Assembly: GCA_946407235.1 (NCBI GenBank)
Contig: CAMJNF010000005.1
Location: forward strand, 1-40,882
DNA from: an uncultured Fibrobacter sp.
GTDB taxonomy: Bacteria > Fibrobacterota > Fibrobacteria > Fibrobacterales > Fibrobacteraceae
Direction of reading: 5' to 3'
Length of the DNA stretch: 40,882 nt
Shown here: positions 1-7,719 of the stretch, in pieces
Numbering within the stretch: the first letter of the stretch is position 1
Layout of the letters: each line of letters opens with the position of its first letter
Translations under genes and position numbers: made by a program
The notes under the pieces: model-generated
Databases searched by the model: none
What the model was told of the DNA's origin: nothing
What the model saw: the letters and a program-made list of their open reading frames with translations, nothing else

Positions 1-356
1 AAACAAGCAACGACGTTGACTCCAAAGCCATAGCAAAAATCCAGACGTTCTACAGTAAGCATATCTTCGGAAACGAGTTCGCGAACGATTCCGTCATGGC
101 AAAGTATTGCACAAAGAGTCTCGCCCAAGAGCTTTCAAAAGCTTACGACAACGAATTCGTCGATGGCGGCGGCTACGCCGTCTGGAAGTTCCGCAGCAAC
201 GCCCAAGACGGCGAGGACATCCAAGAAGTCGAAAAGATCGAGCCTCTAGGCGATGGCAAATACCTTGTCCATTACAACGACATGGGCAACAAAGGAACGC
301 ACACCATCACAATCGTTCAACAAGACGGCGAGATTTTCTTTGACAAGCTAGATTAA
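1..356 (+). CDS. C-terminal part of an unknown protein (possibly DUF3828-like)
   Basis: The reading frame is open from base 3 to the TAA at 354-356, so the gene begins upstream of the window and about 117 residues are visible. The visible part starts with a helix-like stretch (KIQTFYSKHIFG) and then alternates charged and beta-rich segments, ending in ITIVQQDGEIFFDKLD. This resembles the small DUF3828/YbjP-like fold of exported or periplasmic proteins, in which a short helix precedes a curved sheet. The resemblance is from memory and weak. An internal ATG at 96 opens the same frame but the homologous-looking region begins before it, so it is unlikely to be the start. No function can be assigned. 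The next gene follows after about 50 bases on the same strand. Confidence 0.6.
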   Translation, partial: TSNDVDSKAIAKIQTFYSKHIFGNEFANDSVMAKYCTKSLAQELSKAYDNEFVDGGGYAVWKFRSNAQDGEDIQEVEKIEPLGDGKYLVHYNDMGNKGTHTITIVQQDGEIFFDKLD

Positions 357-408
357 TTTATATTAGTCTTTGATGGGCATTCATAAAGAAAAAATGCTTG
401 GAGGATAT

Positions 409-1329
409 ATGCAAAAAAAGCATTTCACAATTTCGCTCTTTGCAACTTTTGTCGTAACTTTTGCCATAATAGCCTGTAGCGACGAAAATCCAAACACAAT
501 CCCTTTGGATTCAAGCGAGACTTCGTCAAGTTCAAACGAAGAAAATTCCAGCTCAAGTATAAAGCTTCCGGATCCTTGCCCTGACAGCCTTATCTGCGAC
601 ACGACCTATGTTGACAAGAAAGCATACAGTTTTATCTATTATTCCGGTCCTCAAAAATTAGATATAGTAACAGCTTCTGCAGCAGACATGTCCTGCTTCA
701 TTAACGAAAATACATTTTCCTGCAAATTGGAAGAAAGTTACAGAAGCACTAATTCCGCAACGAATGAACGGATCGATAAAGACTATATAGCTCCACCTAA
801 AATCGTAATCGAAGCAGATTCTTTAAAGCACTTGAAAATCAACATCAAACGCGTCGACACGACTTATATCAATTATGGCGAACAGCGGCTGATGGACTAC
901 ATCATGCCCTATATCGAAACACCCAAATTAAATGTAGATGAATTGCAGGCAGCCATGGATACAGTCACCGTAGAGTACCACCTTCTTCAATACAATGAAA
1001 TAAATTCGTATTACGCAGGCAATGCCAAATACATGAGTCCCTATGAATTCGAAGAATGGACAGCCAACGGGTTACCCGATTGGGTCCACATAGATGCCGA
1101 TAGTTATACAAACTGGAGTGGATTTTGTCTAGACGATCTTGAATATTACTGCGAGGATACATACACCACTTATTATCCGTCAACACTCAAGCAGCTCAAA
1201 TTTCAAATTTATTTAATGGTGTCCAAACCAATCAACGACACGACAGTCACTTGGACGGCCTACTACAAGGACTTGTACGGATCTAGGGATTCGGTTGAAA
1301 TAACGACCCACTTCATGATGAAACAATAA
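409..1329 (+). CDS. Fibrobacter-type lipoprotein with serine-rich linker
   Basis: A 306-residue predicted lipoprotein. The ATG at 409 is chosen because GGAGG lies at 400-404 just before it; the upstream TTG at 370 would add 13 residues ahead of the signal peptide. The N-terminus is Lys-rich, followed by a hydrophobic stretch (FATFVVTFAIIAC) ending in a lipobox with Cys at about residue 23. Then comes an acidic and serine-rich linker with repeated SSSS runs, which is the usual spacer after the lipid anchor in Fibrobacter surface proteins. The remainder (about residues 60-306) is rich in Tyr, Asp and Thr with many beta-strand-like stretches and several Cys (for example CPDSLICD and CLDDLEYYC) that may form disulphides. 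I recognise no catalytic motif; a cell-surface role is inferred only from the anchor and linker. Confidence 0.8.
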   Translation: MQKKHFTISLFATFVVTFAIIACSDENPNTIPLDSSETSSSSNEENSSSSIKLPDPCPDSLICDTTYVDKKAYSFIYYSGPQKLDIVTASAADMSCFINENTFSCKLEESYRSTNSATNERIDKDYIAPPKIVIEADSLKHLKINIKRVDTTYINYGEQRLMDYIMPYIETPKLNVDELQAAMDTVTVEYHLLQYNEINSYYAGNAKYMSPYEFEEWTANGLPDWVHIDADSYTNWSGFCLDDLEYYCEDTYTTYYPSTLKQLKFQIYLMVSKPINDTTVTWTAYYKDLYGSRDSVEITTHFMMKQ

Positions 1330-1481
1330 CAATTATCGCAGAGGCGAAAATCGTTGTGATTAATAACCAGGATATCTTCGCAAGAATGTGATTCGAATCT
1401 CATTTGCACGTTTTAGAACATAAAAAAGCCCTCAATTTGCAATTCCATTTCGGAATTCAAGTTACCAAAAGCGTTTTTTTA

Positions 1482-1512
1482 TATAATTTTCTATAAGAAC
1501 GCTATCGGGAAG
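1482..1512 (+). promoter_or_regulatory. Probable promoter -10 box and weak RBS for the EAL protein
   Basis: A perfect TATAAT lies at 1482-1487, about 29 bases before the ATG at 1517, and a weak Shine-Dalgarno-like GGGAAG at 1507-1512. No convincing -35 box is seen. The rest of the 187-base gap (1330-1516) contains an AATTCC/GGAATT hairpin at about 1440-1456 but no U-tract, so no terminator is claimed there. Confidence 0.45.
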
Positions 1513-1516
1513 CAAT

Positions 1517-3811
1517 ATGAGAGCAACATTTGCAATTATATACATATTCCTAATTTTAGTACTTGCTTTATGCGGAGTTCTTTCTCAGCGATCTAACAGG
1601 CGTGTGGCACAATCGGTTTCGAACCTATTGTTCTCTCTTATTGTACCCATTATCGGCAACTTGGTACTTGTAATCTCCGAAAACGAATTTATTTCAACCA
1701 TCGGCATCTATACGTTTTTCTTGGGCATGGACATCACGGTCATAGCCCTCATGTATTTCACGTTCACTTACTGCAACATTTCGTGGACCAAGAAATGGCA
1801 TAAAAACCTTTTTTGGGGAGCGTTCCTCGTCGATGCGATACAATACTTGTTAAATACCATCTTTGGTCAAGCATTCGAGGTCGAACAGATTTTAGTCGAT
1901 AACACGGCATATTATAAATTCATCCCCGACATCGGACAAACATACCACCGCATCATCGTCTACACCGTATTTTTCGTCTGCATAATTACGTTCCTCACCA
2001 AGACTATTCGCACGCCCAAGGTTTATGCCGAAAAATACTACATCATCCTCCTTACCTTGATTGCCGCGGGTATTTGGCAATCCTTCTATATTTTCTCAGG
2101 AACACCCATCGACCAATCCATGATTGGTTTTGCCATTTCCGGAATCCTCATTTTCTACTTCTCGCTGTATTTCAGGCCTCTCAAATTGCTAGACCGCATG
2201 CTCGCCAAAATCGCATCTAAAATTCCGGAAGCGGTATTCTTCTTTGACGCCTCCAACCGTTGCATTTGGGTAAACGGCAATGGATACCAGTTGTTAAACA
2301 CCGATGACAAAAAGCTCGAAGATATTCCACAGAAGCTTGATGCTTTATTCAACGATTGGGGGAAAGACCAAGAAAACTGGTCCCATAAGCTGTCTACGCA
2401 ATGGGACAACGAGACCCGATTCTTCGAGCTCGAAAAGCGCACGGTCACCGATTCCAAGAACCATAAAGTCGGTTCGTTCTTGAGCATTTACGACAACACC
2501 CAGGAAGTCAAGCGCCACCAACGTGAAATCTACAAGGCAACGCACGACAAGCTGACAGACCTTTATACAAAAGAATTTCTTTTTGATAAAGTTCATAACC
2601 AGATAACCCAAGATCCAAACAACCAGTATTGGATAGCCTACTTTGACATCAACGATTTCAAGCTCATCAACGATATTTTCGGAAGTGCTACCGGCGATGA
2701 TGTCCTAAAACGAGTCGCCAGCTGGGTTAGAGAGAACGCAACCCCCACTTGGGTTTACGGACGACTTTCCGGCGATGCTTTTGGCGTTTGCTTTGCCAGC
2801 GAAAATCCGCGTATAGACCTCATCGAAAACCGACTCAGCAAGCTTGTCATCAAAAAAGAAAACTTTAATCAAAAGATATTGATGCACCTCGGACTTTATA
2901 AAGTCACCGATCCAGAAATCGATGTTTCCATCATGTTCGACCGAGCGCACATAGCCCTTACGACAATCAAGCACGAATACAACAAGCATGTCGCTATTTA
3001 CGACGACAATATGCGAGACCAGGCTATTTGGGACAAGAACATTTCTTCACAGCTTGAACGAGCGCTTGAAGAAAAGCAGATCTGCCCATACCTACAGCCG
3101 ATTGTAGACAATTCCGGGAAGATAATCGGTTCCGAAGCACTTGTCCGCTGGATCCACCCCGAAGAAGGATTCCTCCCACCGATTAAGTTCATTCCAGTAT
3201 TCGAAAAGAACGGCATGATTGCCGAAGTCGATAAATTCATCTGGCGTTCCGCCTGCGAAATTTTAGCCTCTTGGAAAACGCAGCCCGATAAAAAGGACTT
3301 ATTCATATCGGTAAACATCTCGCCCAAGGACTTCTATTTCATGGACGTGTTTTACGTTATCCAAAACTTCATCATGGAATACGACATCGATCCCAAAAAT
3401 CTGCGAATCGAAATTACTGAAACAGTCATGATGAACGAATCCGAAAGCAGAATGGCTATTTTGAACAAATTCAGAAAAGCAGGTTTCATCGTCGAGATGG
3501 ATGACTTCGGCAGTGGTTATTCTTCGTTGAACCAGCTCAAAGACATGCCTCTTGACGTTCTCAAGATTGACATGAAATTCCTTGGAAAATCCGAGGACGA
3601 CAAGAGAGCGACCACCATTTTGCGTAATGTCATTCGACTCTCGGACGACCTTGGACTTACATCGCTCACCGAAGGTGTCGAAACGGAAAGCCAGTACAAG
3701 ATGCTTTTGGAAATGGGATGTCACTTATTCCAAGGTTACTTCTTTGCAAAGCCGATGCCCGTAAAAGACTTTGAAGAACTTTGCGCCAAGCAAGCTAAAG
3801 ATTCAAAATAA
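1517..3811 (+). CDS. Membrane-anchored cyclic-di-GMP phosphodiesterase (7TM-PAS-degenerate GGDEF-EAL)
   Basis: A 764-residue signalling protein. Residues 1-230 hold about seven hydrophobic segments, like the 7TM sensor module of histidine kinases. A PAS-like segment follows (about 235-340, FFFDASNRCIWVNGNG). Next is a GGDEF domain (about 350-500) whose signature reads LSGDAF near residue 419 instead of GG[DE]EF, so cyclase activity is unlikely. The C-terminal EAL domain (about 515-755) looks intact: EALVRW at 540, the NIS asparagine, EITE, DDFGSGYSS at 662, LKID, EGVE at 719 and QGYFFAKP. It should therefore hydrolyse c-di-GMP at the inner membrane in response to an unknown signal, with the GGDEF-like domain possibly sensing GTP. 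It stands alone, with its own promoter-like region and a terminator 5 bases past its stop. Confidence 0.9.
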   Translation: MRATFAIIYIFLILVLALCGVLSQRSNRRVAQSVSNLLFSLIVPIIGNLVLVISENEFISTIGIYTFFLGMDITVIALMYFTFTYCNISWTKKWHKNLFWGAFLVDAIQYLLNTIFGQAFEVEQILVDNTAYYKFIPDIGQTYHRIIVYTVFFVCIITFLTKTIRTPKVYAEKYYIILLTLIAAGIWQSFYIFSGTPIDQSMIGFAISGILIFYFSLYFRPLKLLDRMLAKIASKIPEAVFFFDASNRCIWVNGNGYQLLNTDDKKLEDIPQKLDALFNDWGKDQENWSHKLSTQWDNETRFFELEKRTVTDSKNHKVGSFLSIYDNTQEVKRHQREIYKATHDKLTDLYTKEFLFDKVHNQITQDPNNQYWIAYFDINDFKLINDIFGSATGDDVLKRVASWVRENATPTWVYGRLSGDAFGVCFASENPRIDLIENRLSKLVIKKENFNQKILMHLGLYKVTDPEIDVSIMFDRAHIALTTIKHEYNKHVAIYDDNMRDQAIWDKNISSQLERALEEKQICPYLQPIVDNSGKIIGSEALVRWIHPEEGFLPPIKFIPVFEKNGMIAEVDKFIWRSACEILASWKTQPDKKDLFISVNISPKDFYFMDVFYVIQNFIMEYDIDPKNLRIEITETVMMNESESRMAILNKFRKAGFIVEMDDFGSGYSSLNQLKDMPLDVLKIDMKFLGKSEDDKRATTILRNVIRLSDDLGLTSLTEGVETESQYKMLLEMGCHLFQGYFFAKPMPVKDFEELCAKQAKDSK

Positions 3812-3816
3812 ACATT

Positions 3817-3845
3817 AAGCACCCAAGAAAACTTGAGTGCTTTTA
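3817..3845. terminator. Bidirectional terminator between convergent genes
   Basis: AAGCACCCAAG pairs with CTTGAGTGCTT around an AAAA loop, with one internal mismatch, followed on the plus strand by TTTT. It separates the stop of the EAL gene (3811) from that of the convergent PH-domain gene (3848). Confidence 0.75.
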
Positions 3846-3847
3846 TC

Positions 3848-4477
3848 TTATCCTCTATACTTTGTATTGTACCCATGATTGCTTTTAGGCCTTAAATCGT
3901 TCGGATACATCACATCGGTATATATATCTTGCTGTAACTTTTTCACGATGTTATAGACCTCTATGTAATTCGAAATGCTATCGATTGAAATACCCGCGTT
4001 AGTAGAAGTCATTCTCCCGTGTCCCGACGCAGGATTGGACTGAGCGGAAGTCGTGATAACATCACCCACGTTAAACCACTGATCGAATATGCCGCGATGT
4101 AAATCGACATGCGAAAGCTCCGCAAACGGTTTCGATTTAAAACGTTTGCTAAAAGCCCCTTCGGATACATAAATAGCCTTGTCCGTAATGATATAGTTTG
4201 TGTTCTTGTACCGCCTCATGGTCAGCAAGGCACCGCCTAAATAAATCCATACCGGCATCAGATGGAGCAACATAAAAGGCACAAGGAAAAATGTAACATT
4301 GCCATTTTTGGACGAAAGCGAAGCTCCGATAAAGCCAAAATCAATCACAGCCCATATCAACGCAAACGGGAGCAATGGATTGAAAAGACTTTCAAATATA
4401 AAGCACTTTTTATTGGGCTTGCCCGTATATATGATTTTTTCGTCATCACCGATCATTAATTTCAGTTCATTATCCAT
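3848..4477 (-). CDS. Bacterial PH-domain (bPH2/DUF304-like) membrane protein
   Basis: A 209-residue protein. The start at 4477 (MDNELKLMIGDDEKIIY) is chosen because GGAG lies about 7 bases upstream of it on the minus strand; a 30-residue longer frame has no ribosome site. Residues about 25-100 contain two hydrophobic segments (SLFNPLLPFALIWAVIDFGF and TFFLVPFMLLHLMPVWIYLG). These are followed by a segment of the YdbS/YdbT PH-like type: YIITDKAIYVSEGAFSKRFKSKPFAELSHVDLHRGIFDQWFNVGDVITTS. In the family this compact beta-barrel domain sits on the cytoplasmic face of the membrane; its ligand is unknown. The last 60 residues hold a helix (YIEVYNIVKKLQQDIY). It is divergent from the DUF2798-like gene and convergent with the EAL gene. 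Confidence 0.8.
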   Translation of the reverse strand: MDNELKLMIGDDEKIIYTGKPNKKCFIFESLFNPLLPFALIWAVIDFGFIGASLSSKNGNVTFFLVPFMLLHLMPVWIYLGGALLTMRRYKNTNYIITDKAIYVSEGAFSKRFKSKPFAELSHVDLHRGIFDQWFNVGDVITTSAQSNPASGHGRMTSTNAGISIDSISNYIEVYNIVKKLQQDIYTDVMYPNDLRPKSNHGYNTKYRG

Positions 4478-4594
4478 AATTACTCCATAACAAAAATTTC
4501 TCCTAGTCTTATTCAATATAATTCTTTTTGTGCAACCATGCGAAGAAAAATATCTTGAGAAAATCACATAACACCAGAGCCGTTTTACAAAATT

Positions 4595-4625
4595 AGGGTA
4601 TATTTAAAGATATAGAATATACCCT
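4595..4625. promoter_or_regulatory. Perfect 10-bp palindrome, candidate operator
   Basis: AGGGTATATT at 4595-4604 and its exact reverse complement AATATACCCT at 4616-4625 are separated by 11 bases that contain TATAG, part of a possible -10 region. It lies about 20 bases before the start of the DUF2798-like gene and in the divergent gap with the PH gene. The spacing suits a dimeric repressor; no adjacent regulator gene is present. Confidence 0.5.
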
Positions 4626-4643
4626 CAGTGTATGGAGACTTAT

Positions 4644-5162
4644 ATGGAACAGCAAAACAACCGTTCGGTAGAAACCGAAGCGCAAATGCGCAAAATAGGC
4701 TTCAAGGTCGCTTTGTTCATGGCTATCCTGATGAGCTTTGGACTTTCGCTGACAGGAACTCTGATGGCAGAACGCCCTCCCGAAACTCCCGTAATCGCCT
4801 CAGTCATCGGTTTCTTGGAATGTTTTGCATTGAGTTTTGCCATAAGCTTCACTATCGGCATACTCGTTCCAATACCGAAGGTGAACGCCGCACTCGCCCG
4901 CAAGTTCCACTTGCAGCCGCATACGCCAAAGGCGCATTTCGTGGAATCGCTCGCTTCTAACTTGATTTACACGCCGCTTATCACGACTGCCATGGTCTGC
5001 TTCGTGTACTTCACAATGATTCCCGAAGGACACAAGCCGCCTTTCTTGCCGATGTTCCTCTTCTCGCAAGTCGTTTGCCTAGTCGTAGCGCAAGTGCTGA
5101 TCATGGTATTCGTGCCGATTATCATAAAGCTTGTGCTGCCGAAAATGCCGCCGCAACAATAA
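4644..5162 (+). CDS. DUF2798-like four-helix membrane protein
   Basis: A 172-residue membrane protein. The ATG at 4644 has GGAG six bases upstream (4634-4637), which favours it over the in-frame ATG at 4632. The sequence falls into two similar halves, each with two membrane helices: residues about 20-85 (FKVALFMAILMSFGLSLTGTLM, then IGFLECFALSFAISFTIGILVP) and about 100-165 (FVESLASNLIYTPLITTAMVCFVYF, then FLFSQVVCLVVAQVLIMVFVPIIIKLVLP). This internal repeat matches the DUF2798 family, small integral membrane proteins of unknown function. It is a single-gene unit behind the palindrome at 4595-4625 and ends in a strong terminator. No catalytic residues stand out. Confidence 0.7.
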   Translation: MEQQNNRSVETEAQMRKIGFKVALFMAILMSFGLSLTGTLMAERPPETPVIASVIGFLECFALSFAISFTIGILVPIPKVNAALARKFHLQPHTPKAHFVESLASNLIYTPLITTAMVCFVYFTMIPEGHKPPFLPMFLFSQVVCLVVAQVLIMVFVPIIIKLVLPKMPPQQ

Positions 5163-5178
5163 TAATTGAAAATGGAGA

Positions 5179-5197
5179 TTCCCGCTCAAGGCGGGAA
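5179..5197. repeat. REP-like palindrome
   Basis: TTCCCGC and GGCGGGAA-type arms (TTCCCGC/GCGGGAA, 7 bp) around TCAAG, followed by CAACAA. It belongs to the same family as the palindromes at 5965, 28409, 34598, 36479 and 36621 (arms of CCCGC or CCGGC type, flanked by GAT and by GACAA or CACAA). Confidence 0.6.
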
Positions 5198-5200
5198 CAA

Positions 5201-5242
5201 CAAGTAAAAACGCACGGGATAACCCGTGCGCGTCTTGTTTTT
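5201..5242. terminator. Rho-independent terminator, convergent genes
   Basis: CGCACGGG and CCCGTGCG form a perfect 8-bp stem with an ATAA loop (5211-5230); an outer ACAAG...CTTGT pairing and GTTTTTA follow on the plus strand. It lies between the stop of the DUF2798-like gene (5162) and that of superoxide dismutase (5253) and can serve both. Confidence 0.8.
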
Positions 5243-5252
5243 ATGAAATGTT

Positions 5253-5852
5253 TTACCCGAGGCGTTTGTTCACTTCATCCCAATTGACGATGCTCCACAG
5301 CGATTTAAGGTAATCCGGGCGACGATTGCGATAGTCAATGTAGTAGGCATGTTCCCACACATCAAATGTCAAAAGCGGTTTAAGCCCCTTCGTTATCGGG
5401 TTCTGTGCATTGCCCTCTTGCGTAATTACAAGCTTACCGCTATCGGTCAAGGAGAGCCACACCCAACCAGAACCGAAAAGTCCGGCACCTTTTGCCTGAA
5501 ACTCATTTTGGAAATTTTCACACGATATAAAATCACGATCAATGAGTTTTGCAATTTCGCCCGTCGGAGCATTCCCCATTACCGGAGTCTTAAATTGCAA
5601 GAAATACATTGCATGATTCAAAATCTGCCCAGCGTTATTGAACACGCCTCCATCAGAAATTTTCACGATTTCTTCAAGTGATTTACCTTCAAATTCGCTT
5701 CCAGGCAACGCGGCATTCAAATTATTCACATACGTTTGCAAATGCTTACCGAAATGAAATAGCATCGTTTCTTGGCTGAGTACCGGAGCGAGATCCGCCA
5801 TTCCATACGGTAGCGACGGCATTTCAAATTTCCCATTAACAGGCTGAAACAT
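5253..5852 (-). CDS. sodB: Superoxide dismutase, Fe-type (possibly Fe/Mn cambialistic)
   Basis: A 199-residue enzyme that converts superoxide to oxygen and hydrogen peroxide, protecting an anaerobe during oxygen exposure. The start at 5852 (MFQPVNGKFEMPSLPYG) has a strong AAGGAGG about 9 bases upstream; the longer frame from 5906 lacks support. The metal ligands are visible: His33 in LFHFGKH, His80 in GQILNHAMYF, and Asp164 and His168 in FDVWEHAYYIDY. Gln76 occupies the second-sphere position typical of Fe-type enzymes, and GSGWVWLS plus KGLKPLLTFDVWEHAYY resemble the Bacteroides/Porphyromonas group, some members of which accept Mn too. No signal peptide, so cytoplasmic. It is monocistronic and convergent with the DUF2798-like gene. 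Confidence 0.95.
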   Translation of the reverse strand: MFQPVNGKFEMPSLPYGMADLAPVLSQETMLFHFGKHLQTYVNNLNAALPGSEFEGKSLEEIVKISDGGVFNNAGQILNHAMYFLQFKTPVMGNAPTGEIAKLIDRDFISCENFQNEFQAKGAGLFGSGWVWLSLTDSGKLVITQEGNAQNPITKGLKPLLTFDVWEHAYYIDYRNRRPDYLKSLWSIVNWDEVNKRLG

Positions 5853-5964
5853 AGGGAGTCCTCCTTTGATAGTCTTTATCATTGCTCTAAAAAGAAATAT
5901 ACACAATCATGCGCAAAGGAGCATCAAAAAAAATTTCATAAACTATTCCATATTAAACAAGAAA

Positions 5965-5983
5965 TGCCCGCCAATGGCGGGCA
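5965..5983 (-). terminator. Palindrome that may end the 7075-6009 operon
   Basis: TGCCCGCC and GGCGGGCA form a perfect 8-bp stem around AAT. On the minus strand it is followed by the imperfect U-tract TTTCTTGTTT and lies 26 bases beyond the stop at 6009. The same sequence is also a member of the REP-like family, so terminator and repeat roles may coincide. Confidence 0.55.
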
Positions 5984-6008
5984 CAACAAGATCGAGCTTG
6001 ACAAAGCG

Positions 6009-6503
6009 TTATTCTTCGTCAGCGCCTTCTTCATCGGCACCTTCGTCGGATTCCGCAGAAGCGACGGCCTTACCGAGCAAGACACTTACATCGACAGACT
6101 GGAGGCCAGCAAGGCTCTTCACGCCCGTTTTCTTGTCTTCTTCGACCTTAGCGAATGTAGACACAATGACATTGGCAGAGCTAGCTTCAAAGCGACGCGT
6201 CTTGTTTGCGATGCTGTTGGAACCCTTGGTGGCCGGGAAGAACTTGGCTTCGAGCCTTGCCATATCCTGAGAATTCTTGACAGTTTGGAGAGCTCCGCAA
6301 GCAATAGCCCAAGTCTGCTTGTTCATTTCAATGCCATTATTGACAAGTTCAAGGACCATCGAATTACCCTTGAAGGACTTGGCCGTTGTAGCATCGTAAT
6401 GTTCTTTAGCCTGGTTGACATAGTTACCCTTCTGCATGAAAAGCATGGCGATAACGCCAAAGACGAGAACGGTAAGTGCGATAGAAATATTCTTTAAATT
6501 CAT
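6009..6503 (-). CDS. Single-pass membrane protein of unknown function (paralogue of the upstream gene)
   Basis: A 164-residue protein with one N-terminal membrane segment (ISIALTVLVFGVIAMLF, residues about 6-22) and a polar exported or periplasmic part. GGGAG about 7 bases upstream supports the start at 6503. It ends in a strongly acidic tail (SDEGADEEGADEE). It is the second gene of a two-gene unit, 11 bases after the 7075-6515 gene. Both share the layout: membrane segment, then KGxYxxQAK, a helical stretch with N-xx-VL, and a central Trp, which suggests an old duplication. I recognise no family; a helical sensor- or chemoreceptor-like periplasmic region is possible but not shown. Confidence 0.75.
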   Translation of the reverse strand: MNLKNISIALTVLVFGVIAMLFMQKGNYVNQAKEHYDATTAKSFKGNSMVLELVNNGIEMNKQTWAIACGALQTVKNSQDMARLEAKFFPATKGSNSIANKTRRFEASSANVIVSTFAKVEEDKKTGVKSLAGLQSVDVSVLLGKAVASAESDEGADEEGADEE

Positions 6504-6514
6504 GACGTTCTCCC

Positions 6515-7075
6515 TTATTCGAAATGGTATTCAGCCGGTTTTTCAATCTTGAGGCTATTTGCAAGGTTGTACTGGACAAGAGCGCTATAGTCGACGTTCT
6601 TGAGTTTGCCCTTGGCAAAGCTGAACTTCACAACGCAATTCTTACCGCAAGCCACATCCTTCACATTCTTGTCGTTTTTGACAAGAATTGAACCTTCAGC
6701 AAGGCCAGCCTTCTGGAAGATGCCGTTTTGCACAGCATCATTGATGCCAGCACCAGTGTAAAGGTGAGAAATCTGTTTGAAGCGGGCATCCTTGTCCCCT
6801 TCGATTGCGGCAAGGTTCGAATTAAAAGCAGCTTCGGTCTTTGCACCGGAAAGCATCGAATACACAAGCTTCCAAGCCATGCTATACTGGTCAACAGAGC
6901 GCCACTGTTCCACGAGGACCTGACTATTCTTCTCCAAATAAGCCGATTCCTGTTCGTTCGCAGTGCGTTTAGCCTGTTCCTCATAACCGCCCTTGAGCGA
7001 CATCAGGATAATGATGAGGGCGACGAGGATGACAACGTCAACCACGACGAGAATCTTCATTTTCTTTTTATCCAT
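6515..7075 (-). CDS. Single-pass membrane protein of unknown function
   Basis: A 186-residue protein beginning MDKKKMKI, then a single membrane helix (LVVVDVVILVALIIILMSL, about 9-27) and a polar extracytoplasmic part. AAAGGA sits about 6 bases before the start at 7075. After the helix comes KGGYEEQAKRTANEQESAYLEKNSQVLVEQW, predicted helical. Two Cys in a CGKNC motif (about residue 143-147) precede a short beta-like end (VVKFSFAKGKL), and could form a disulphide. It is the first gene of an apparent operon with the similar 164-residue protein. The function is unknown. Confidence 0.75.
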   Translation of the reverse strand: MDKKKMKILVVVDVVILVALIIILMSLKGGYEEQAKRTANEQESAYLEKNSQVLVEQWRSVDQYSMAWKLVYSMLSGAKTEAAFNSNLAAIEGDKDARFKQISHLYTGAGINDAVQNGIFQKAGLAEGSILVKNDKNVKDVACGKNCVVKFSFAKGKLKNVDYSALVQYNLANSLKIEKPAEYHFE

Positions 7076-7177
7076 AGTATTCCTTTAAAAAAAGACGTTT
7101 CAAAAACAATCTAAACTTTAATTTAAAAAAAACAAGAAAATTTAAAGTAAAATTCAGGAACAAACACGCCTATTTTT

Positions 7178-7183
7178 TATATT
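7178..7183 (+). promoter_or_regulatory. Candidate -10 box close to the start codon (leaderless)
   Basis: TATATT at 7178-7183 lies 8 bases before the ATG at 7192 and no Shine-Dalgarno sequence is present. The -35 match is poor (CAGGAA at 7155-7160, spacer 17). The spacing equals that of clearer examples at 20082 and 36913. Confidence 0.4.
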
Positions 7184-7191
7184 CTTCACGT

Positions 7192-7719
7192 ATGAGCGAA
7201 GATATTTCCAAATTACCGTCCCAAATTATCTACAACAACCTTAAAGAACTGATTCGCGCCAAGAATACCGCGCACGAATCCATTTTCAAGTTCCACTGGA
7301 AAAAAATGTGGCCGTTCAGCCTGATTTGGCCGCAAGTGGATTTTGTCCGCATTGTCCGCCTCATGGATGAATTGCGGAAGAACGTTGTTTCGCAGAAAAA
7401 ACTGGTCAACGAAGCGAAGTCCAAGGCCAAGCCTTACGAAAAGACATTCCTCAATGCCGTGCCCACCTACTTGGGCTGCTTTGACATATCTTGCAAGTAT
7501 CTAGCCGATGTCGCCCAATGGAAGCAAAATTTACTGGAAAAGAAGGTGCGCCACGAAGTCAAGATGATGCGTGACGTATCCGAATACAACCAAATTCTCA
7601 AGAACTACGAAGAAGCACAAAAAAACTTGGTTGAAGCAGGCGCATTTGTCCGTGCAGGCTGGATCGAGGCTCTTAATGGTTTTCTGGACGAGACCGCCAA
7701 CGAAACAGAAATCAAATAA
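7192..7719 (+). CDS. Unknown helical protein heading a glycosyltransferase operon
   Basis: A 175-residue soluble-looking protein with no signal peptide. It is largely helical and highly charged (RLMDELRKNVVSQKKLVNEAKSKAKPYEKTFLNAVPTYL, then WKQNLLEKKVRHEVKMMRDVSEYNQILKNYEEAQKNLVEAG), with two probable coiled-coil segments. A Trp/Pro-rich patch (FHWKKMWPFSLIWPQ, residues about 39-53) might touch a membrane. Its TAA overlaps the ATG of the following glycosyltransferase by one base, so the two are translationally coupled. This suggests a role in surface glycan assembly, for example as an accessory factor. I recognise no family. Confidence 0.75.
   Translation: MSEDISKLPSQIIYNNLKELIRAKNTAHESIFKFHWKKMWPFSLIWPQVDFVRIVRLMDELRKNVVSQKKLVNEAKSKAKPYEKTFLNAVPTYLGCFDISCKYLADVAQWKQNLLEKKVRHEVKMMRDVSEYNQILKNYEEAQKNLVEAGAFVRAGWIEALNGFLDETANETEIK

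Noticed and set aside
1435-1465. AATTCC/GGAATT hairpin as terminator of the lipoprotein gene
   Set aside because: A weak 6-bp AT-rich stem more than 100 bases after the stop and without a U-tract directly behind it.
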